A DNA stretch of 10,201 nt from Candidatus Woesearchaeota archaeon. Its GTDB lineage: Archaea; Nanobdellota; Nanobdellia; Woesearchaeales; UBA12501. The stretch covers positions 1 through 10,201 of the forward strand of contig JACOVM010000067.1 of NCBI GenBank assembly GCA_016177345.1, given 5' to 3'. Each line of letters starts with the position of its first letter. Within the stretch, counting starts at the first letter, position 1. Below the pieces are notes generated by a model, which saw only the letters and a list, made by a program, of their open reading frames with translations, was not told the DNA's origin and did not search any database. The translations under genes and the position numbers were made by a program. Positions 6,108-10,201 of the stretch are shown here, piece by piece.

Positions 6108-6124
6108 CTGCGGTACATTCGCAG
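6108..6124. other. Small hairpin CTGCG/CGCAG
   Basis: CTGCG (6108-6112) pairs with CGCAG (6120-6124) around a 7-base loop, directly after the branched element. Its left side (CCTGCGGT, 6107-6114) recurs in the palindrome at 1992-1999. Confidence 0.4.
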
Positions 6125-6180
6125 CCCAATAGCCTGATTCCGGGGACCAGCCGTAAATTAGGAGTTGTCATAAGCGCTTG

Positions 6181-6207
6181 GGGGCTCCGAGCAAAGCGAG
6201 GAGCCCC
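6181..6207. other. GC-rich hairpin with GAGCAAAGCGA loop
   Basis: GGGGCTCC (6181-6188) pairs perfectly with GGAGCCCC (6200-6207). The loop GAGCAAAGCGA is nearly the same as the loop at 2144-2154 (GAGCGTAGCGA). No T run follows, so it is not a clear terminator. Confidence 0.6.
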
Positions 6208-6218
6208 GGCTACACGTC

Positions 6219-6228
6219 TATATAGTTA
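6219..6228 (+). promoter_or_regulatory. Possible TATA box before the tandem hairpins
   Basis: TATATAGTTA (around 6219-6228) would place a transcription start near 6250, just before the first 61-base hairpin at 6256. Alternatively its ATAGTTAT is a decayed copy of the conserved hairpin loop (ATAGTTGT). Confidence 0.25.
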
Positions 6229-6255
6229 TACCAACGCAAGAATTTTCATCAAAAG

Positions 6256-6316
6256 CAATGACTTTTCTTTCCGATACGGCAGTATAGTTGTGCAAAAAAG
6301 GAAAGAAAAGGCATTG
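6256..6316. repeat. 61-base hairpin repeat, copy A
   Basis: The left arm 6256-6272 (CAATGACTTTTCTTTCC) pairs with 6300-6316 (GGAAAGAAAAGGCATTG): 17 pairs with one A/G mismatch. The 27-base loop 6273-6299 begins GATAC and contains ATAGTTGTGC. Copy B has the same size, loop motif and outer bases but a different, still complementary, stem. Confidence 0.8.
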
Positions 6317-6325
6317 TCTTACACG

Positions 6326-6386
6326 CAGTGCATTTTTTACTCGATACTACAAGATAGTTGTGCGAAGGAGAGTAAAAAATGCATTG
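6326..6386. repeat. 61-base hairpin repeat, copy B
   Basis: The left arm 6326-6342 (CAGTGCATTTTTTACTC) pairs with 6370-6386 (GAGTAAAAAATGCATTG): 16 Watson-Crick pairs and one G-T. The 27-base loop 6343-6369 matches copy A at 20 of 27 positions, including GATAC and ATAGTTGTGC. Five stem pairs differ from copy A by changes on both sides that keep pairing. The two copies are exactly 70 bases apart. Confidence 0.8.
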
Positions 6387-6475
6387 TGGGATAAAAGAGA
6401 CCTAAACAAAGTTTAAGCACAGCGGCGCCCAAAATCAGAATGACATTTTCTCCAGAGCCGAAGTTATCGAAAACT
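6387..6475. other. Intergenic stretch with no recognised gene
   Basis: Between the hairpin pair and the next promoter I see only a short AT-rich dyad (TAAACAAAGTTTA, 6403-6415). No gene is supported here. Short open frames in this region and in 5980-6394 have no family features and run through the hairpins. Confidence 0.5.
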
Positions 6476-6483
6476 ATTTATAA
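6476..6483 (+). promoter_or_regulatory. TATA box of the three-helix membrane protein
   Basis: ATTTATAA (6476-6483) is centred about 25 bases before ATG 6505, with no Shine-Dalgarno. This predicts a leaderless transcript. Confidence 0.6.
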
Positions 6484-6504
6484 TCATCAATCATTTGTTA
6501 AGTT

Positions 6505-6864
6505 ATGGCATTGAAAAAAAGAACTGCTTTCTCTTTAGTCCTTATTGCCTTGATTTTAGCATTACAACTGTGGTATGCGGTGACATCTGCCTGTCCAGCA
6601 GGAACGGTGTCTAAATCAGAATGCTGGGGGCCAAGAGGAGTTGAATTTTTAGGTGTCAATTTTAATATAGGATTTCTAAAAGCACAACTACTCCCCACCT
6701 TATTTGTTTTAATTGCAGCCTTAATAGCGCCCTTTGTTGCTGGTAAGCTATACCCTAAGAAATCAAGAAGTGAGTTGGTCAATCTAGGTGTTTTGCTATT
6801 CTCTGTACTTTATGCTATAACTTCTTTGTTTATTTTATTTTTACAATGGTCAATACTATATTAA
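6505..6864 (+). CDS. Small membrane protein of unknown function, three helices
   Basis: A 119-residue protein with membrane segments at about 8-28, 62-80 and 93-115. The loop between helices one and two has Cys30 and Cys40, placed for a disulfide if it is outside the cell. The short loop after helix two is basic (PKKSR, 84-88), which puts it in the cytoplasm by the positive-inside rule and agrees with an external Cys loop. I do not recognise the family. It has its own leaderless promoter and sits between the structured region and the M23-like lipoprotein, with 95 bases to the latter. Confidence 0.7.
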   Translation: MALKKRTAFSLVLIALILALQLWYAVTSACPAGTVSKSECWGPRGVEFLGVNFNIGFLKAQLLPTLFVLIAALIAPFVAGKLYPKKSRSELVNLGVLLFSVLYAITSLFILFLQWSILY

Positions 6865-6929
6865 TCTGATTAATTTTTCAAAGCCCTGTTCCATGCCAAA
6901 CAGAGAATAGCCCTTCCACCACCAAAACA

Positions 6930-6937
6930 TTATTATA
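6930..6937 (+). promoter_or_regulatory. TATA box of the M23-like lipoprotein
   Basis: TTATTATA (6930-6937) is centred about 26 bases before ATG 6960, which supports that start and a leaderless mRNA. Confidence 0.5.
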
Positions 6938-6959
6938 CCTGAAGAAGCAAAATAATGCC

Positions 6960-8348
6960 ATGGTGCTAAAAAGAGGGTATGCTACGAGCATTTTTCCTAT
7001 AATCATCCTTTTTATCATCTTAGCTCTTTTTATTGGTGGTTGTGTTCAGCAAGAAACAGCGAAGCCAACGATATCACCTGATGTGGTGGAAACAGAGACT
7101 GGCACTCCCCCACAGCCAACCAAAGCCCAAGCCGACCTTTTAATGCCAGGCAATGACCTTACTAGAACAAAGGGCATGAAGAATCTATGTGCATCCCTTC
7201 ACGACTGCTTTATTTTTTGCAAGAATAATGTAGGACAGTGCTCTGATTTCTGCAGGAAAAATCCGGCCCATGAGCTCTGCGTTGTTCCAACTCCAGCAGA
7301 GCCAACATTATGGGTTAAGGATAAGATAACGCAGCCCCTTCCAAAGGGGGCATCTGCCGTTCGCTTAACCCTTCCAGGCCCCATTGATGAGATGCCAGTT
7401 GAACAAATAGGGGCTTATGGCGCCCACCCTCCCGGCCATGCAGAAGGGTTAGACCACGAATGGATATGGATTAAAGATTCTGCTCCAATAAAAAGCTGGG
7501 CAGATGGGCAAGTTGTCTATGTTAATACTATAGAAGACCGCATTCAAGATGATACTCCTAATATTGTAATCTATTACGGTGATGGCCTTTGGGGGGAGCA
7601 CATGCATGTTCAGCGCTCCCTCGTAAAACCAGGCGATGCGGTAAAAGCAGGCGACCCTATTGGTTATGGTGAATTATATCCCCAGATGCAGGGCTACCAG
7701 TTTGCTGAATTTAATCTAGCAGACCAACACCGGCAAGATGGGGTCGGGTATTGGTACACCTTTGTGAAAGGAGCAACGTTAGTATCCCCCTTTGACTATC
7801 TTCAGGATGATGTGAAGCAGAAGCTTGCCGAGAAGTGGCAGAGAGATGTGATTGATTCTTATTTAGTAAACGGGGAAACTGAAAATATCGTCCCAACCCC
7901 CTGGGAGCCCTACCTTACCAATCCCATCCTGTTTCATAGAGATTATCCTGGCTCTCTTATTGGCGAGTGGTTTTTACGAAGCAAGCCATGGGATGCTGAT
8001 GATGCCCCAGATATTTTCATCTTTTTCACCAACAATACCCAGTATCATCACAAGCAAAAAGTTATTGGAGTTGAGGATGGCACAATCAAAACAATCATCC
8101 TTGGCGATTGGGATGCTGATTACGGAAAAGGAAGGTTTACGATCACAACGCACTCACCTGTTTATTACGGAATATTTGAGATTGATGAATCAGAAGAGCT
8201 TGCTAAGCTAACCATTGAATACCAGGAGGGTTCATATCCCGATTCTTTTTCTGAAAATGCATTAGCCTATACCGAACGAGATACTGTCTCAAAAGGATCA
8301 GAACGATTCTACTGGCAGCATCCAGAGTATGATCCAAGGAAGTGGTGA
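6960..8348 (+). CDS. Lipoprotein with Cx3C/Cx3C module and M23-like domain
   Basis: 462 residues. A signal segment (11-27) ends in a lipobox with Cys28, then a Pro/Thr-rich linker. Residues 77-107 hold six Cys (77, 83, 87, 94, 98, 107) including Cx3C-x6-Cx3C, like a disulfide-linked helical hairpin. Residues about 150-280 resemble an M23 (LytM-type) metallopeptidase: HAEGLDH (160-166) is close to the HxxxD zinc motif, followed by SWADGQVVYV (179-188), NIVIYYGDG (201-209) and GEHMHVQRSLVKPGDAVKAG (212-231) with DPIGYG. The final M23 HxH motif appears as FAEFN (248-252), so two histidines are lost; Glu250 could take one zinc position. The rest (about 310-462) is an unrecognised, probably beta-rich domain with many aromatics. 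An archaeon without murein has no standard substrate for such an enzyme, so a binding role or another polymer is possible. Confidence 0.75.
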   Translation: MVLKRGYATSIFPIIILFIILALFIGGCVQQETAKPTISPDVVETETGTPPQPTKAQADLLMPGNDLTRTKGMKNLCASLHDCFIFCKNNVGQCSDFCRKNPAHELCVVPTPAEPTLWVKDKITQPLPKGASAVRLTLPGPIDEMPVEQIGAYGAHPPGHAEGLDHEWIWIKDSAPIKSWADGQVVYVNTIEDRIQDDTPNIVIYYGDGLWGEHMHVQRSLVKPGDAVKAGDPIGYGELYPQMQGYQFAEFNLADQHRQDGVGYWYTFVKGATLVSPFDYLQDDVKQKLAEKWQRDVIDSYLVNGETENIVPTPWEPYLTNPILFHRDYPGSLIGEWFLRSKPWDADDAPDIFIFFTNNTQYHHKQKVIGVEDGTIKTIILGDWDADYGKGRFTITTHSPVYYGIFEIDESEELAKLTIEYQEGSYPDSFSENALAYTERDTVSKGSERFYWQHPEYDPRKW

Positions 8349-8363
8349 TGGGGAAAAGAATAA

Positions 8364-8373
8364 TTTTATATAA
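8364..8373 (+). promoter_or_regulatory. TATA box of the two-helix membrane protein
   Basis: TTTTATATAA (8364-8373) is centred about 26 bases before ATG 8395, predicting a leaderless transcript separate from the lipoprotein gene that ends at 8348. Confidence 0.65.
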
Positions 8374-8394
8374 TCCTACTCTTATAAAATAATA

Positions 8395-8688
8395 ATGGTT
8401 TTCAAAACATCTAAAGCAAAAACATCTAAACTGTTTGATGTCATCGCTTTTGCGAATACCTTTGCCATTATAGACCTCATTTTACATCCTCTCTTTCGTT
8501 TATGGATCTCTGTTTCTCCAGAATCATATGAACACGTATTAAACCTCTTTGTTGCAGGGTGGCAACTTGAAGTTACGCCGTTTGACCTAAGCCTGTCAAA
8601 TATTGTTGTTGGGACCATCCTTGAAGCTGCTGGGTTTTGGTTGTTTGGCGCAGTTGTTGCACTCCTTTATAATAAGCTGGCTAAATAA
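8395..8688 (+). CDS. Small two-helix membrane protein, possibly DUF5676-like
   Basis: 97 residues with membrane segments at about 14-34 and 68-91. The C-terminal part (VVGTILEAAGFWLFGAVVAL then LYNKL) has the Gly-spaced helix ending in a LYN motif that I associate with small two-helix proteins such as the DUF5676 type. That match is from memory and uncertain, and no function is known. It has its own strong TATA box. Its last eight bases (8681-8688) overlap the 3' end of the opposing Asn-synthetase-like gene, so the two transcripts converge. Confidence 0.7.
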   Translation: MVFKTSKAKTSKLFDVIAFANTFAIIDLILHPLFRLWISVSPESYEHVLNLFVAGWQLEVTPFDLSLSNIVVGTILEAAGFWLFGAVVALLYNKLAK

Positions 8689-10141
8689 TACTGCTTTTTC
8701 CTTCCAAATAGTTCACCTTCCTCACTCCGTACAACCTCTCAAATGCATCAATAAGCCATCGCTGGTCATACCTTGCAAATATTTTGCTTATTCCTGAGCC
8801 GTCCTGGAATTTTTCTTTGGATGTTCCTTCAATAAACTGATCGATACCGCAGCCAGTAAACATGGCTTGAACAAGGTGCTGCTTCACACGATCATATGAT
8901 GGAATATGTGGTATTCTTGTCATGACTCGCGCGATGTCTCGGTCAAAATAAGGCGCTTCAAGCCGGAGGTTATGGTGCGCGAATATCTTTCCCATTCTTG
9001 CGGTTGCATGCTTTGCTAGTCCTCCTCGGCCAAGTTGGCGGTCAGTTTTCTTGAGGCCAAACGTCAATGCTTCTCTAAAGGTGATATCTCCTTTGTCTTT
9101 TGTGGGATACCCTAATGCTCTTGGATTGAATCCATAATCATTGATCATTTCGTTCGGCCCCTCTCCACAGAAAACAGCGGTAATGCCTTCTGCACTAATA
9201 GCCGGGGCGATAAGATGCATTGCGACAGCACATAGGACATTATCCTGTTTTGGATTTCCACTGATATCTAATGCATTAGATATAATAGCATCCAGATTTG
9301 GATGGCTTTTTCTGCTCTTTACCAATCGTCGATGATCAGGAGTATACTGTTCAGAAACCGCATTGATGTGGGCAATAGTTTCGGTGTACCGGAATAAGCT
9401 TGCATAAACTTCAATAAGATCTATTTTTAATTGTTCAGCAAATTGCCTGCTCTTTACAATATCAAGGTCGTCATCTGCTGTTTTGAGAGTGAACGCGACT
9501 ATTTTTCTTCCTTGCTGTGTTGCGTATTGCGCAAGGAGGTAGCCAACGCTCATGCTGTCTAATCCTCCAGAAAGCAGCAATCCAACAGTTTCGCCACGGT
9601 CAATATGGCCGAGGCGCCTTTCTATTGATTGCTGAAGAAGGCGTCTCACGATAGGCCCGACTGATAGCATATCAGCATAGTTTTTTGGAACGTTTGCTGC
9701 ATCGAGCTCGTATTCTGATAAGGTTGGTCCAAGTTCTTCTTCTGTTGGAGAAGCTGAACAAAATGAATCGTCATCAATGGTTACTCTAGTGTTGTTGGAA
9801 ACAGCTCTTATCCGCTCCCAAGCAAAAGGGCGGCGTTGCCGATGAAGATACTGCTTAATGTCAAGAATGTTGCTTGCAACAATTAACTGCCCACTGAACT
9901 GTCCAGTGTGGCATGGGGGAGTATCAATCAGATAATGAAGAGGGTTTTCTCCGAGAAAGTCTCGCTCTAAAATAACCTGCCCGACCTGCTGGCTTGTTTC
10001 TTGTGTTGGCTCTTGTGGTGGCCCTTCTTGTACAGTTCGCGTTTCTCGTACGGCTTCTTGTATAGTTAGTTCTCGTACTGTGGAGAATCGATACGGCAGA
10101 TCTGGAAATGCTGCTCTGTTCCGAAGGTCGACAACGTCCAT
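8681..10141 (-). CDS. Asparagine-synthetase-like amidoligase without the glutaminase nucleophile
   Basis: 486 residues with the ATP-pyrophosphatase domain of asparagine synthase (AsnB) from about 155 on. Seen: the P-loop LLLSGGLDSMSVGYLLAQ (188-205), FCGEGPNEMINDYG (324-337; usual GEGxDE with Asp changed to Asn330), LEAPYFDRDIARVM (394-407), and SKEKFQDGSG (441-450), which matches the QKEQFSDGVG loop with its catalytic Lys. Of the N-terminal glutaminase domain only the last part remains: LERDFLGENPLHYLID (58-73; compare RDxxGxxPLYY) and IVASNILDIKQYL (87-99). The Cys2 nucleophile half is absent and replaced by a Gln/Glu/Pro-rich segment (28-55). An in-frame stop at 10166-10168 rules out an N-terminal extension. 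It would use free ammonia, a partner glutaminase, or another amine; the product could be asparagine or another amide. Confidence 0.83.
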   Translation of the reverse strand: MDVVDLRNRAAFPDLPYRFSTVRELTIQEAVRETRTVQEGPPQEPTQETSQQVGQVILERDFLGENPLHYLIDTPPCHTGQFSGQLIVASNILDIKQYLHRQRRPFAWERIRAVSNNTRVTIDDDSFCSASPTEEELGPTLSEYELDAANVPKNYADMLSVGPIVRRLLQQSIERRLGHIDRGETVGLLLSGGLDSMSVGYLLAQYATQQGRKIVAFTLKTADDDLDIVKSRQFAEQLKIDLIEVYASLFRYTETIAHINAVSEQYTPDHRRLVKSRKSHPNLDAIISNALDISGNPKQDNVLCAVAMHLIAPAISAEGITAVFCGEGPNEMINDYGFNPRALGYPTKDKGDITFREALTFGLKKTDRQLGRGGLAKHATARMGKIFAHHNLRLEAPYFDRDIARVMTRIPHIPSYDRVKQHLVQAMFTGCGIDQFIEGTSKEKFQDGSGISKIFARYDQRWLIDAFERLYGVRKVNYLEGKSSII

Positions 10142-10165
10142 CTTATCGGGCGGTACTAATTCCGA

Positions 10166-10175
10166 TTATATTAAA
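10166..10175 (-). promoter_or_regulatory. TATA box of the Asn-synthetase-like gene
   Basis: Read on the minus strand, TTTAATATAA (10166-10175) is centred about 29 bases before the ATG at 10141, with no Shine-Dalgarno. It supports the start codon and a leaderless or very short-leader mRNA. Confidence 0.55.
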
Positions 10176-10201
10176 CTTATTGTCAATTTATTTTACAAAA
10201 T

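Noticed and set aside
5912..6207. RNase P RNA or SRP RNA
   Set aside because: I looked for the conserved RNase P core segments and the SRP helix 8 GGAAGCAGC-type motif on both strands and did not find them.
6256..6386. CRISPR array or integron attC sites
   Set aside because: There are only two units, the variable part is a self-complementary stem rather than a spacer, and the loop GTTGTGC does not fit the attC GTTRRRY core. No cas gene or integrase is present.
5980..6394. Small open frames on both strands in the spacer after nreA
   Set aside because: They run through perfect inverted repeats and the hairpin pair, lack promoters at the proper distance, and show no domain.

Overview
The window looks archaeal, most likely from a DPANN-type lineage (Woesearchaeota/Pacearchaeota-like; this placement is inference). 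Evidence: most genes have a TATA box 24-29 bases before the start codon and no leader, an arrangement typical of archaea. There is also an Nre-type DNA repair protein with a C-terminal PCNA-binding motif, two lipobox lipoproteins with long low-complexity linkers, and several small membrane or Cys-rich proteins. No rRNA, tRNA, CRISPR array, transposase or integrase was seen.

Layout. (1) 2-868, minus: an acidic-linker lipoprotein with two PKD/cadherin-like beta-sandwich repeats. It diverges from (2) 1150-1797, plus: a small MscS-related membrane protein that has only the 'conserved TM helix' part. The divergent spacer has an operator-like inverted repeat. (3) 1798-2371 is gene-free. It holds a hairpin/oligo-T terminator, a large nested palindrome of about 190 bases, short tandem repeats, and a promoter with duplicated 13-mers. 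(4) 2372-4339: an intact 655-residue homologue of membrane pyrophosphatase (HppA family) in which every pyrophosphate/Mg-binding acidic motif that I could place is replaced. (5) 4398-4610: a 70-residue four-Cys protein. (6) 4689-5897: NreA-like, with a PIP box at the extreme C terminus. (7) 5898-6504 is gene-free but highly structured. It has a branched fold over 5912-6105, two small GC-rich hairpins, and two tandem 61-base hairpins whose loops are conserved while their stems change in compensated pairs. (8) 6505-6864: an unknown three-helix membrane protein. (9) 6960-8348: a lipoprotein with a Cx3C/Cx3C module and an M23-like domain with an altered active site. (10) 8395-8688: a small two-helix membrane protein. 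It overlaps tail-to-tail with (11) 8681-10141, minus: an asparagine-synthetase-like protein that keeps the synthetase site but has lost the N-terminal half of the glutaminase domain.

The genes do not form an obvious single pathway. Most appear to be separate leaderless transcription units. A recurring theme is recognisable enzyme folds with altered or missing catalytic parts: the membrane pyrophosphatase, the M23 domain, the glutaminase half of the Asn synthetase, and an MscS protein without its beta domain. The strongest candidates for something undescribed are the pyrophosphatase without its active site and the covarying tandem hairpins with the neighbouring structured RNA-like region. The two large intergenic regions share four short motifs, which suggests a dispersed element family.
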